Position numbers and translations under genes: made by a program. Under the pieces are notes generated by a model, which ran no database searches, was not told where the DNA came from, and saw nothing but the letters and a program-made list of their open reading frames with translations. From NCBI RefSeq assembly GCF_019749375.1, contig NZ_JACWFE010000001.1:310001-374000 (forward strand): a stretch of DNA of 64,000 bases, read 5' to 3'. Source of the stretch: Bacillus sp. S/N-304-OC-R1 (GTDB lineage Bacteria > Bacillota > Bacilli > Bacillales > Cytobacillaceae). Shown one piece after another: positions 48,193 through 57,626 of this stretch (positions are counted from its first letter, which is position 1; every line of letters starts with the position of its first letter).

Positions 48193-48969
48193 TTAAACTC
48201 CGCCAAACCGCCTTTGACGATTTTGATAAACCTCTATTGCTTCGATAAAATGTTCCTCACTAAAATCCGGCCAGAGGACATCAGTGAACCAAAACTCTGT
48301 ATATGCAAGCTGCCAAAGCATAAAGTTGCTTAAGCGAATTTCGCCGCTAGTTCGGATTAATAGATCAGGATCCGTTAAATCTCTTGTCATTAAATATTTA
48401 GAAAAAATTTCTTCATTTAATTCATTTTCATTTATTATACCACTATTACAATCTTTTAAGACAAGTTTGATCCCTTCAATAATTTCAGCCCTGCTTCCGT
48501 AATTTAAAGCAAAATTAAGGACAAGACCCGTATTATTTTTCGTTTCTTCCATCGCCTTGTTAATCGCATTTCTTGTATGAGGAGGCAGCATTTCTTTGTA
48601 GCCCATCATTTGAACTTGGACATTTTCTTCTATCAATTCAGGCAAAAATGTACCTAAAAATTCTTCTGGGAGCTTCATTAAAAAATCAACTTCCATTTTT
48701 GGTCTTTTCCAGTTTTCGGTTGAGAAAGCATAAAGTGTTAATGTGTTTATACCCAGCTCATTTGCAAGCTTTGTTATTTTCCGAACAACCTTCATTCCTT
48801 CATGATGACCTGCTACTCGAGGCAGCGCTCGCTTCTTTGCCCATCTGCCATTGCCATCCATAATAATCGCTACATGAGAAGGAATGTCGAGCTCTTGAAT
48901 TTTCAAGATTCTCTCTCGGAGTTCGTTTGAGCTTTGCTGATTCCTCCATTGTTTCATTTTATTAAACAT
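48193..48969 (-). CDS. uppS: Undecaprenyl diphosphate synthase
   Basis: 258 residues, cis-prenyltransferase. The catalytic Asp is D38 in IIMDGNGRWAKKR, and the C-terminal RTSGEIRLSNFMLWQ motif binds diphosphate. It makes the C55 carrier for peptidoglycan and wall polymers. AAAGGAG precedes the ATG. It is separated from frr by a 288-base gap with a terminator. Confidence 0.97.
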   Translation of the reverse strand: MFNKMKQWRNQQSSNELRERILKIQELDIPSHVAIIMDGNGRWAKKRALPRVAGHHEGMKVVRKITKLANELGINTLTLYAFSTENWKRPKMEVDFLMKLPEEFLGTFLPELIEENVQVQMMGYKEMLPPHTRNAINKAMEETKNNTGLVLNFALNYGSRAEIIEGIKLVLKDCNSGIINENELNEEIFSKYLMTRDLTDPDLLIRTSGEIRLSNFMLWQLAYTEFWFTDVLWPDFSEEHFIEAIEVYQNRQRRFGGV

Positions 48970-49192
48970 AAGATTGCTCCTTTAAGATAGGTTTTCTTAC
49001 CTCCGTAAAGAAAACTTGCCGATTAATACATCTGGTAAGGACAAGATAGAGTTCATTTTCCGCATGGTTTTATCATACCAAAAATAAAGAAAGTTATCTC
49101 TATAAAAAGGGTATGTAAAGATGACTAAATTAAGAATATGCTCATATGTATTTATTATTTATAATACAGAAAAGTATATTTTCTAAAAAGAT

Positions 49193-49232
49193 CGAAAAAA
49201 ACCCCCTAAAGCTAGAGGGTTATTTTTTTACT
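49193..49232 (-). terminator. Terminator of frr
   Basis: AACCCTCTA and TAGGGGGTT pair with one mismatch around a 4-base loop, followed by seven T. It lies 26 bases after the frr stop. The remaining 48970-49192 should contain the uppS promoter; it is AT-rich and no confident boxes were found. Confidence 0.85.
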
Positions 49233-49257
49233 TGTAACACCAGTATTATGGGCAAAA

Positions 49258-49815
49258 TTATACTTCCAGCACTTCTTTTTCTTTATCTTTTGTGATGGTT
49301 TCAATTCTGGCAATTTGGTCATCTGTCAGTTTTTGAATATCATCAGAATAGCCGCGTAAATCATCTTCAGTAATTTCACCGTTTTTCTCTAGTTTCTTTA
49401 AATCATCATTTGCATCACGGCGAATATTTCTAATTGCAATTTTAGCTTCTTCTGATTCTTTCTTCACTTGCTTAACGAGCTCTTTGCGGCGCTCTTCTGT
49501 AAGCTGAGGAATTGAAAGTCTAATAATATTTCCATCATTTGATGGAGTTAATCCGATATCTGATTTTAATATTGCTTTTTCTATGTCGCTAAGAATCGAT
49601 TTATCGTAAGGCTGAATCACTAATAGACGGGCTTCAGGAACAGAAACACCAGCTAATTGATTAATTGGTGTTGGTGCCCCGTAATAATCTACAGTAATTC
49701 TATCAAGCAAGGAAGCATTTGCTCTGCCAGCGCGAATAGATGCTAATTCACGAGTATAAGCTTGAATAGCCTTTGTCATTTTATCCTTTGCATTAGCGAT
49801 TACTTGTTTTGGCAT
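49258..49815 (-). CDS. frr: Ribosome recycling factor
   Basis: 185 residues, the usual length. [20 protein letters not shown] at 28-47 and [15 protein letters not shown] near 133 are the family blocks. It splits post-termination ribosomes with EF-G. Its ATG shares one base with the pyrH stop (TAATG). Confidence 0.98.
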   Translation of the reverse strand: MPKQVIANAKDKMTKAIQAYTRELASIRAGRANASLLDRITVDYYGAPTPINQLAGVSVPEARLLVIQPYDKSILSDIEKAILKSDIGLTPSNDGNIIRLSIPQLTEERRKELVKQVKKESEEAKIAIRNIRRDANDDLKKLEKNGEITEDDLRGYSDDIQKLTDDQIARIETITKDKEKEVLEV

Positions 49816-50540
49816 TATTTTTTCCCCCTAACAATTGTTCCGATTGTTTCACCCATAACGGCACGATTTATATTTCCTGGTTCCATAATTGAGAAAACAA
49901 TTAAAGGAATATCATTGTCCATACATAAAGAAGATGCTGTTGAATCCATAACAGCGAGACCTTCCTTTAATACGTCTAAATATGAAAGCTCTTCATATTT
50001 TTTTGCATTCTTATCGATACGCGGGTCTGCAGAGTATACACCGTCTACATTGTTTTTCGCCATCAGAATTACTTCCGCTTCAATTTCTGCTGCACGTAAT
50101 GCAGCAGTTGTATCTGTTGAGAAATAAGGATTTCCTGTACCTGCTGCGAAAATAACAACGCGTTTTTTCTCTAGGTGACGGATTGCTTTTCTGCGAATGT
50201 ATGGCTCTGCTACTTGTCTCATTTCTATTGAAGTTTGAACTCTAGTCTCAATACCAAGCTGTTCCAAGCTATCTTGGAGTGCCAATGAATTCATAACAGT
50301 AGCAAGCATGCCCATATAATCAGCATTTGCTCTGTCCATGCCCATTTCTTCCCCAATTTTTCCCCGCCAAATATTACCGCCGCCAACAACAACAGCAACC
50401 TCTACTCCTAATTGAGCTAAATCTCTTACCTGTGCTGCAACTGATTTAATTACGGAAGGGTTGATACCAAAGCCCTGTTCTCCTGCTAAAGCTTCTCCAC
50501 TCAATTTTAAGACGACGCGTTTGTATTTTGGGTTGCTCAT
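49815..50540 (-). CDS. pyrH: UMP kinase
   Basis: 241 residues of the amino acid kinase fold, starting [28 protein letters not shown] near residue 55 binds substrate. The ATG at 50540 has GGAGG five bases ahead. The open frame continues upstream to 50744, but that part is translated repeat element (copy C) and is not coding. It is coupled to frr. Confidence 0.97.
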   Translation of the reverse strand: MSNPKYKRVVLKLSGEALAGEQGFGINPSVIKSVAAQVRDLAQLGVEVAVVVGGGNIWRGKIGEEMGMDRANADYMGMLATVMNSLALQDSLEQLGIETRVQTSIEMRQVAEPYIRRKAIRHLEKKRVVIFAAGTGNPYFSTDTTAALRAAEIEAEVILMAKNNVDGVYSADPRIDKNAKKYEELSYLDVLKEGLAVMDSTASSLCMDNDIPLIVFSIMEPGNINRAVMGETIGTIVRGKK

Positions 50541-50570
50541 ATAGACCTCCATATGTAAAAATCGAAATGC

Positions 50571-50745
50571 AGAAGCGCCTTGTTCACCCCCGACAAGCAT
50601 AAGACGAGCCTCCCGGAAAGATTGTATTTTATCTTTCTGGGAGGATCGGCTTATGACCTCGAGGTCGACATAACCGCGACGTCCTGTCGCATTGTCGACA
50701 CTAGTACATCCTGTACGTCGGGGGTAGGCGCTGAAGCTAGACAAC
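50571..50745 (+). repeat. Dispersed palindromic element, copy C (compound)
   Basis: The largest copy. The outer arms AGCGCCT (50574-50580) and AGGCGCT (50726-50732) continue as a perfect 9-bp ACCCCCGAC (50586-50594) with GTCGGGGGT (50717-50725). The inner arms CATAAG/CTTATG and a CCTCCCGGAAAGAT stem close on TGTATTTT. It carries about 53 extra bases (50664-50716) with their own palindromes: GTCGAC twice, GCGAC/GTCGC, and GTACATCCTGTAC. It fills the gap between the tsf terminator and pyrH. Strand is nominal. Confidence 0.85.
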
Positions 50746-50747
50746 TT

Positions 50748-50782
50748 TGAAAAATAGGGAACACAGAGTGTTCCCTATTTAG
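50748..50782 (-). terminator. Terminator of tsf
   Basis: AAATAGGGAACAC and its exact complement form a 13-bp stem with a 3-base loop, followed by TTC. It lies 29 bases after the tsf stop, directly before repeat copy C. Confidence 0.85.
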
Positions 50783-50810
50783 CATTTCTTGATGTATTAC
50801 ACTAAGTTTA

Positions 50811-51692
50811 TTATTTTTTAACTTGACTCATTACTTCTTCTGCGAAATTGTCTTCACGCTTTTCAAGGCCTTCTCCAACTTCGTAACGTACGAACTCACG
50901 GATTTTTCCGCCTTTAGATTCTACAAATTTACCAACTTTTTGGTCAGGATTCTTAACGAAAGCTTGGTCGTTTACGCAAACATCTTCAAAGTATTTGCTT
51001 ATACGTCCTTCTACCATTTTAACAACGATATTTTCAGGCTTGCCTTCATTTAAGGCTTGTTGCGTTAATACTTGACGCTCACGCTCAACTTCTTCAGCAG
51101 AAACTTCGTCACGTGAAACATATTTAGGATTTAATGCAGCGATATGCATTGAAACATCTTTAGCAGCATCTTCATCTGTAGTGCCTTCAACAACAGTTAA
51201 TACACCAATGCGTCCGCCCATATGAAGATATGCACCAAATGCATCACTATCAGATTTAGTTTTTACTGCAAAGCGGCGAAGAGTAAGCTTTTCACCAATT
51301 TTTGCAATTGCAGAGTTAATATGAGTTTCTACAGTTGAACCGTTAGCCATAGTTTGTCCAAGAGCTTCTTCAACTGAAGCTGGATTGTTAGCTAATAGGT
51401 GATCAGCTAATTCTTGAACAAGTACTTGGAAGCCTTCGTTTTTTGCAACAAAGTCTGTTTCTGAGTTTACTTCAAGAATAACAGCATTATTTCCTTCAAC
51501 TTTAATAGAAGTTAAACCTTCTGCAGCAATACGGTCACCTTTTTTAGCAGCCTTTGCAATTCCTTTTTCACGTAGGAAATCGATTGCTTTTTCCATGTCA
51601 CCGTCAGTTTCTTGTAGCGCTTTTTTACAATCCATCATACCTGCGCCTGTTTTTTCACGAAGTTCTTTAACCATTTGTGCAGTAATAGCCAT
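50811..51692 (-). CDS. tsf: Elongation factor Ts
   Basis: 293 residues. The UBA-like N-terminal domain ([20 protein letters not shown] at 7-26) and the core with [15 protein letters not shown] near 74 are typical. It exchanges GDP on EF-Tu. AAGGAGG precedes the ATG. Confidence 0.98.
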   Translation of the reverse strand: MAITAQMVKELREKTGAGMMDCKKALQETDGDMEKAIDFLREKGIAKAAKKGDRIAAEGLTSIKVEGNNAVILEVNSETDFVAKNEGFQVLVQELADHLLANNPASVEEALGQTMANGSTVETHINSAIAKIGEKLTLRRFAVKTKSDSDAFGAYLHMGGRIGVLTVVEGTTDEDAAKDVSMHIAALNPKYVSRDEVSAEEVERERQVLTQQALNEGKPENIVVKMVEGRISKYFEDVCVNDQAFVKNPDQKVGKFVESKGGKIREFVRYEVGEGLEKREDNFAEEVMSQVKK

Positions 51693-51784
51693 TATGAAAA
51701 TCCTCCTTAAGTCAATTATGTAATAATATTTTTACCTATATTTTTACTTACAATCAATAACTCTTCTTAACTCTGCATTTTCTT

Positions 51785-51824
51785 TAAAAAAAGGTGATAA
51801 AGGGTGCTCCCTTATCACCTTTAT
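51785..51824 (-). terminator. Terminator between rpsB and tsf
   Basis: AAAGGTGATAAGGG pairs with CCCTTTATCACCTTT (one bulged base) around AGCA, followed by a T run. It lies 76 bases after the rpsB stop. rpsB and tsf are usually co-transcribed, so it may be read through partly. Confidence 0.85.
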
Positions 51825-51900
51825 TATTGTTAGCCTAGATTCTTGGTAAAATCCTTTAAAATCTAATAATGTTTAAATTCATTATCCAAGAGAGCTTTTA

Positions 51901-52614
<714 letters not shown>

Positions 52615-52633
52615 CTAATGGTTTGTTTTCCTC

Positions 52634-52695
52634 CGCTTATATCATTTTCAATCGGGAACTGACAACTCAGCACCGTCCGACTAAATCAATAAGCG
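52634..52695 (-). ncRNA. Structured rpsB leader RNA (candidate)
   Basis: Nested stems within the 5' leader: CGCTTAT/ATAAGCG outside (52689-52695 with 52634-52640), TCGG/CCGA inside (52677-52680 with 52652-52655), and CTGA-GTTG-TCAG at the tip (52659-52670). All lie between the promoter and the ribosome binding site. This would suit S2 autoregulation, known in other bacteria; here it is inference from structure and position. Confidence 0.5.
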
Positions 52696-52716
52696 TGTGT
52701 ATTAACACCATTTGTT

Positions 52717-52745
52717 AATATAGCATAAAAATAATTGACTATCAA
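52717..52745 (-). promoter_or_regulatory. Strong sigma-A promoter of rpsB
   Basis: TTGATA (52740-52745) and TATATT (52717-52722) on the minus strand with a 17-base spacer. The -35 box starts two bases after the swrB stop codon, and no terminator separates them, so fla/che transcripts may also run into rpsB. The leader is about 105 bases. Confidence 0.8.
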
Positions 52746-52746
52746 G

Positions 52747-53355
52747 CTATTCCATACTATTTTGATTAAATTTTAGTAAAAGAGCTATTTCTGTTTTACC
52801 TTTATTAAGCTTTTGGGCTATTTCGGTTTCATTTAATCCTTGTTTTTTTAAGAGAAGAATCTCATTTATTAATGTATCTTCCTTTAAACTGCTATTGTTT
52901 TTTTTATTATTTAAGTCATTAACTTCACTATCTAATGGCGGAATACCAGCTTTTTCTTTTTCTGTATTGTTGGAATTCCCTTGTTTCATTTTAGCTATGT
53001 TAGCAGTTTGTTTATAAGCCTTTGCAGCATTGTAAATATTGGCTTTACCTACTCTACCTTGAATACTTCCATTTATTTCAATATCTTTTATTTCTTCCTT
53101 AAAATTAATATCGCTTTCCTCTTTTATAGATATGGTAGACTTATTATCAATTTGACTCATTCTCTTAAGAAATTCTTCATTTTCTTCTTTCATTTGAACA
53201 AGATAGGCAGAAATTACTTCTTCCATTTCCTGCATCATTTGTTCTTGATTTTTTTCTACCAGCAAAAATTTATTTTGCCTCAGGAATAAGATAATAATTG
53301 AAAAAAGTGCAAGAACATTTAAAAATAAGCTAATTAATAATAAAAAAGTGGTCAT
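52747..53355 (-). CDS. swrB: SwrB-like swarming motility protein (DUF6115)
   Basis: 202 residues. One N-terminal transmembrane helix (about 3-25), then a coiled-coil-prone acidic region (about 30-70), a polar linker, and a C-terminal helix-turn-helix-like segment (NEILLLKKQGLNETEIAQKL at about 163-182) typical of this family. Bacillus subtilis SwrB promotes flagellar export activation and sigma-D activity. Assignment rests on position after sigD and the domain layout; identity to Bacillus subtilis seems low. Confidence 0.8.
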   Translation of the reverse strand: MTTFLLLISLFLNVLALFSIIILFLRQNKFLLVEKNQEQMMQEMEEVISAYLVQMKEENEEFLKRMSQIDNKSTISIKEESDINFKEEIKDIEINGSIQGRVGKANIYNAAKAYKQTANIAKMKQGNSNNTEKEKAGIPPLDSEVNDLNNKKNNSSLKEDTLINEILLLKKQGLNETEIAQKLNKGKTEIALLLKFNQNSME

Positions 53356-53364
53356 ATAATCCCT

Positions 53365-53676
53365 CTATCCACTATAGTCAATAACACTCCCTTTATACGG
53401 GTGTCTTTCACTTTCAGCAGATTTTCTGTTATTTTTCTTTTGATTATTCTCTCTATCTTCTCTAGAGCTGCCATTTCGTTCATCTTGCGACAATTTGACA
53501 TTTGCTTTTTGCTCATTTTTAATTACTGTTTCTCTTTGAAGTTTTTCTTCCTTATGGGTTCTCTCTGTGGCAAAATCATTAATGTTTTGACCTCGTTGCT
53601 GCAATTGCTCCTGAATTTTACCAACTTCCAGTGTTCTTGGTAATGCTACTTGCATTTCAATCGACTTCAAACTCAT
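53365..53676 (-). CDS. Small hydrophilic protein of the sigD-swrB region, unknown
   Basis: 103 residues and not recognised. The first 40 residues look ordered (SIEMQVALPRTLEVGKIQEQ). The rest is rich in Lys, Glu, Asn and Arg and probably disordered or helical. There is no signal peptide or membrane helix. It starts 29 bases after fapA and ends 9 bases before swrB, so it is part of the same operon. Bacillus subtilis has no equivalent here that I can name. A flagellar accessory role is only a guess from position. Confidence 0.7.
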   Translation of the reverse strand: MSLKSIEMQVALPRTLEVGKIQEQLQQRGQNINDFATERTHKEEKLQRETVIKNEQKANVKLSQDERNGSSREDRENNQKKNNRKSAESERHPYKGSVIDYSG

Positions 53677-53705
53677 AGTACCACACCCATTATTAGTATT
53701 ATTCG

Positions 53706-55064
53706 CTAGATTATTGACTCTGAAGAAATCTCACCGCTGTCAAGATAATAACGAACTGACGTTTGCTTGTGCTGGATCTGTAATGCATATTTCCCAAATT
53801 GAACAGTTGTATTAGGATAGACAGACTCATAAACGTAAATTGAGGGGTCCTGTCTTTCATTTTTTTCTTCTTCCAACTGCCTAAGCTCTTGATTCATATT
53901 TAAAAGCTGTTCTTGCAAATGTTGCTTTGTAGACTTTTGCTTTAAAATGGCCATTTTTTGCTCGGGAGATAAATTGCCTGATTTTTTTTCTATTTCCAAT
54001 AGCTTTTGTTCGATGCTTGATAATTTCTCGATGTTATCTTTTAATTTGGCCATTTCTATTTTTAACTCTTGCTCTTTTTCAGCTAAAGTAGTATCAGTAA
54101 AAGCTTGAAGCTCTGTTTTAGTAAACAGACGATTTCCCACTTCTTTTAAATAAATATCCTTGTTAGCAGTTAGTAACCCGCCAATTGCAAGTGCTTTCTT
54201 CCCTAATATAGAACTGCCTGCTTGGATCCTGCTATGTAAAATAGATGACTCAATTATTACATCTTGACCAGCTTGGACAATTGCTTGATTTAAATAACTT
54301 GCCAGAACATTTCCCCCTGCAGAAACCACCCCTTTATTACCACCTGAAATTCCTCCAGAAACAATAATATTTCCCCCAGCATTAATATTTGCAGCTTCAA
54401 CTAGCCCAAATATTCTAACATCTCCGCCTGCTTTTATCTCATATCCACTAGGAACATTCCCTCGAATTATGACATTTCCAATAAAATCAATATTTCCTGT
54501 TTTTAAGTCTATATCTCCATTAACTTCAAAAACAGGATTTACTGAAATCATACTATTTAATAAACTTAATTGACCGTCTGCTGTTGAATAAAATTTAGTA
54601 TCATTCAATATTACATTTTTTCCTGGTCTAATTTTAAGAGGCTTTCCATTATTGGCGGGAATCCTATTTCCAAATACATCTTTACCGTCTGTACCTGGAG
54701 TTGGCGGAACAATTGAAGCTAGAAGCTGACCGCTTGAAACAGATGGGATTTGAAGGATTTTTCGGAAGTTAAATTTTTCTCTGTGTTCAGTTTTCTCATT
54801 TTGAACTTCACTTAGAAGATAGGCATCCACTCCAGCTTTTGGCGGGATGCCTTCTGCAATAACAACTGGATAACGAAGGGATTTGGGGTCTTCGCAAATT
54901 TGGACAACAAGCTCCTCTTTAATTCCAAAGAATACTTTCTCTTTCGCTAGAAAAAGTTCAATATCATTCTTTTTAATGGAAAAGTCATTTTCAATCTCAG
55001 TGATTAAATCAATTTTTGCAGTTAAACGATCTTTTGTAATAATTATCCGATAATGCTTTTCCAT
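53706..55064 (-). CDS. FapA/DUF342 family polymer-forming-like protein
   Basis: 452 residues. The centre (about 150-320) is a series of short Gly-rich beta turns such as GDIDLKTGNIDFIGNVIIRG and GGDVRIFGLVEAANINAGG, the right-handed beta-helix of FapA. It is followed by a coiled coil (about 330-405) and a short C-terminal beta region. The start is the ATG at 55064, seven bases after AAGGGGG; the longest frame adds seven residues over that site. FapA proteins occur with flagellar genes in many Firmicutes and in Vibrio affect polar flagellation or glucose signalling. The function here is not known. Confidence 0.8.
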   Translation of the reverse strand: MEKHYRIIITKDRLTAKIDLITEIENDFSIKKNDIELFLAKEKVFFGIKEELVVQICEDPKSLRYPVVIAEGIPPKAGVDAYLLSEVQNEKTEHREKFNFRKILQIPSVSSGQLLASIVPPTPGTDGKDVFGNRIPANNGKPLKIRPGKNVILNDTKFYSTADGQLSLLNSMISVNPVFEVNGDIDLKTGNIDFIGNVIIRGNVPSGYEIKAGGDVRIFGLVEAANINAGGNIIVSGGISGGNKGVVSAGGNVLASYLNQAIVQAGQDVIIESSILHSRIQAGSSILGKKALAIGGLLTANKDIYLKEVGNRLFTKTELQAFTDTTLAEKEQELKIEMAKLKDNIEKLSSIEQKLLEIEKKSGNLSPEQKMAILKQKSTKQHLQEQLLNMNQELRQLEEEKNERQDPSIYVYESVYPNTTVQFGKYALQIQHKQTSVRYYLDSGEISSESII

Positions 55065-55088
55065 CTTAGTTCCCCCTTTTGACAATAT

Positions 55089-55850
55089 TTAGATTACCTT
55101 TGCTAAAGCTGTTCTTAGTTTAATAATAGCCTTTGAGTGAATTTGCGAAATTCTTGAGGTTGATAGATTCATTACCTGTCCAATTTCAGTTAAAGTTAAT
55201 TCTTCTTTATAAAATAAACTAATAACAAGCTGTTCCTTTTCATTTAACTGAGAAATCATATCCCCTAGCTCTCGAATGATTTCATCTTTTACTATTTTCA
55301 CCTCGGGAATTTCAGCTCGATCATCTTTAATGGTATGAGAGTGACCTTCTTTATCATCTTGATCACACAGTTTCTCATCGATTGAAAGAATATTTGCAAA
55401 GAAGTGTTCATTTATCACTAATTGCACTTCTTCTTCGCTCATATTTAATTCTTCAGCGATTTCATCAATTGTTGCATTTCTCATTAGCCGCTGCTCGAGC
55501 TTTTCTATAGCTGCATCGATTCTTTTTGCCTTTTCCCTTGTATTGCGCGGGAGCCAGTCCTCTTTTCTTAAACCGTCTAAAATAGCACCTCTAATTCGGA
55601 ATGAAGCATATGTATCAAACTTAAGATCCCGATTTGGGTCAAATTTTTCTAAGGCATCATAAAGTCCTATCATCCCTAAGCTTCGCAAATCATCTCTTGA
55701 AACATTCCTCGGAAGATTTACCGAAATTCTCTGTACATGATAACTAACGAGTGGCATATATTTTTTTACGAGATAATCTCCCGCTTGATTATCCCGCGAA
55801 CTGACCCAATTATGCCAATATCGTTGCTCTTCAGTCGCATGATGCACCAT
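55089..55850 (-). CDS. sigD: RNA polymerase sigma factor SigD (sigma-28)
   Basis: 253 residues. Region 2 has MIGLYDALEKFDPNRDLKFD and YASFRIRGAILDGLRKEDW; region 4 has ELTLTEIGQVMNLSTSRISQ. It transcribes late flagellar, chemotaxis and autolysin genes. The ATG at 55850 lies six bases after AGGAGG; the in-frame TTG upstream reads through that site. It follows cheD with a 122-base gap that holds a TTTAGAC/GTCTAAA hairpin (55914-55938). Confidence 0.96.
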   Translation of the reverse strand: MVHHATEEQRYWHNWVSSRDNQAGDYLVKKYMPLVSYHVQRISVNLPRNVSRDDLRSLGMIGLYDALEKFDPNRDLKFDTYASFRIRGAILDGLRKEDWLPRNTREKAKRIDAAIEKLEQRLMRNATIDEIAEELNMSEEEVQLVINEHFFANILSIDEKLCDQDDKEGHSHTIKDDRAEIPEVKIVKDEIIRELGDMISQLNEKEQLVISLFYKEELTLTEIGQVMNLSTSRISQIHSKAIIKLRTALAKVI

Positions 55851-55972
55851 GGTCATCCTCCTCAAACGTTTCTAATTCCTAGAAATTTGTGAAAATACCT
55901 CTGTAACAGCTGATTTAGACGTCATGCTTTAGTCTAAAAGGAGAACCAGCCTCTTATCCTGAAAGAAGCTGA

Positions 55973-56470
55973 TTAAATTTCCTGGACTCCTTTATTTACT
56001 GTACGAATATGAAGCAGGCATGACTGTGGATCAAATTCTATTGTTCTTCCACTATTCCCGCCTACATCTTCAGCTATAATTGAAATTTTGAGTGCAGATA
56101 GTTCTGCCTTTACAGCTTCTACATTTCTCGGACCAATACGCATAATGTCACTGCCTGATGAAAAGTGAAACATTTGAGCCCCACCTGCAATCTTTGCCTT
56201 TAATGAGTAGGCTCTTGCGCCATTTTGTATAAGTTTCGAAACAAGGTCTTTTACTGCCGTATCTGCATACTTAGCAATATTTAAAATACTGTTTTTTGCC
56301 AGTTTCGAATCAGGAAGCATAATATGAGCCAATCCAGCAATTTCCCGCTGCTGATCGTAAACAACTACCCCTACACAAGAGCCTAATCCTGACGTCCTGA
56401 TTGTATGAGGTGTCTTGACGATATTCATATCTGCAATACCAACCTTTATTACTTCTTTACATTCAATCAT
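55973..56470 (-). CDS. cheD: Chemoreceptor glutamine deamidase CheD
   Basis: 165 residues. Catalytic C32 in SGLGSCVGVVVYD and H49 in GLAHIMLP. It deamidates receptor glutamines and binds CheC, forming a feedback loop in Gram-positive chemotaxis. It overlaps the end of cheC by 8 bases. Confidence 0.96.
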   Translation of the reverse strand: MIECKEVIKVGIADMNIVKTPHTIRTSGLGSCVGVVVYDQQREIAGLAHIMLPDSKLAKNSILNIAKYADTAVKDLVSKLIQNGARAYSLKAKIAGGAQMFHFSSGSDIMRIGPRNVEAVKAELSALKISIIAEDVGGNSGRTIEFDPQSCLLHIRTVNKGVQEI

Positions 56471-57101
56471 TTTGCTGAACTCCTAATGATTTAAAGATCG
56501 TATCAAAAGATTCTGGATCAGGCAGCAAGAAAAAATGACCTTTTACTGTTTCTTTATCAATACCTTCATCGTTAAGCGCTGTGTCAATAACTATTGCATA
56601 ATCACTAACTTGAGATAATTCAATAAGTCCATAGCTAATGATTGCACCTGCCATATCAATACTTAATGCAGGTACGGATGGATATAAAGATAAGTTAGTA
56701 AAATCTGACAGAGATGATAGATAAGAGCCAGCTAGGATATTTCCAAGCTCCTGGTAGGCGGATAATCCTAGCTCACTATATTCGGGTGATTCGAAGCTAA
56801 AGCTATGATCTCCAATCATTTCACGAATAAATTGTGTTGCCTGCCTAACAGGCAACACAAAAAACATACTTCCAGGGGCGTCACCTTCAATTCTCAGAAA
56901 CACCCCTGCAACAACATTATCAGCTCCGCCCATCATATTCATCATTTCGTCAAATGAAACGACTCTCACATCAGGCACTTTCATATCAATTTTCTTATTT
57001 AATAATTTTGAAAGTGCTGTTGCGGCGTGTCCAGCACCTATATTTCCGATCTCTTTCAAAATATCAAGATGCATGGATGTAATTTTTTCAAAAAAATTCA
57101 T
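56463..57101 (-). CDS. cheC: CheY-P phosphatase CheC
   Basis: 212 residues with two CheC phosphatase motifs: E...N in LKEIGNIGAGHAATALSKLL and in YQELGNILAGSYLSSLSD. I start at the ATG at 57101, seven bases after AAGGA and four after the cheW stop; the ATG at 57116 has a poorly spaced site. It dephosphorylates CheY-P and is stimulated by CheD. Confidence 0.94.
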   Translation of the reverse strand: MNFFEKITSMHLDILKEIGNIGAGHAATALSKLLNKKIDMKVPDVRVVSFDEMMNMMGGADNVVAGVFLRIEGDAPGSMFFVLPVRQATQFIREMIGDHSFSFESPEYSELGLSAYQELGNILAGSYLSSLSDFTNLSLYPSVPALSIDMAGAIISYGLIELSQVSDYAIVIDTALNDEGIDKETVKGHFFLLPDPESFDTIFKSLGVQQND

Positions 57102-57105
57102 TTGA

Positions 57106-57576
57106 TTATCCTTCATTTCCTAATAATCTCAATCGCTCTTCGGTATTTAAGATTTTTTCTAGGTCAATCAAAATCAATAATCGATTACCGATTTTAGCAA
57201 CACCATTTATATACTCAGCTTCTGTAACACCTACCACTTCTGGCGGCGGTTCGATGGAGTCTACCGGAATATCAATTACATCATTTGCTAAGTCTACGAT
57301 AAAGCCAACTTCTAAATCATTTAGGCCCGCAATAATGACACGAGTACTATCAGAATATTCCACTTCTTGGAGTCCAAATCGGCTGCGGAGATCAATAATT
57401 GGTGTTATTACTCCACGCAGGTTGAAAACCCCTTTAATAAATCTTTCAGTTCCTGGCACTCTTGTAATGTGTTCAATCTTTTCAATAGCCCGAACCTGAT
57501 TCACTGGTATTGCATACTCCTTGTTCATAAGCTGAAAAACAATTAATTTAATATCACCAGCAACTGCTTCCGTCAT
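57106..57576 (-). CDS. cheW: Chemotaxis coupling protein CheW
   Basis: 156 residues, one CheW/SH3-like domain (IKLIVFQLMNKEYAIPVNQV at the start, FNLRGVITPIIDLR near 67). It links receptors to CheA. Located between cheA and cheC as in Bacillus subtilis. Confidence 0.96.
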   Translation of the reverse strand: MTEAVAGDIKLIVFQLMNKEYAIPVNQVRAIEKIEHITRVPGTERFIKGVFNLRGVITPIIDLRSRFGLQEVEYSDSTRVIIAGLNDLEVGFIVDLANDVIDIPVDSIEPPPEVVGVTEAEYINGVAKIGNRLLILIDLEKILNTEERLRLLGNEG

Positions 57577-57626
57577 ACTAATCTACTCCCTTACTAGTCA
57601 ATCTTAAATAATCGGAATTATATTTT

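Noticed and set aside
50541..50744. N-terminal extension of PyrH by 68 residues
   Set aside because: The extension is translated repeat element; a good ribosome binding site precedes the internal ATG at 50540, where the conserved protein begins.
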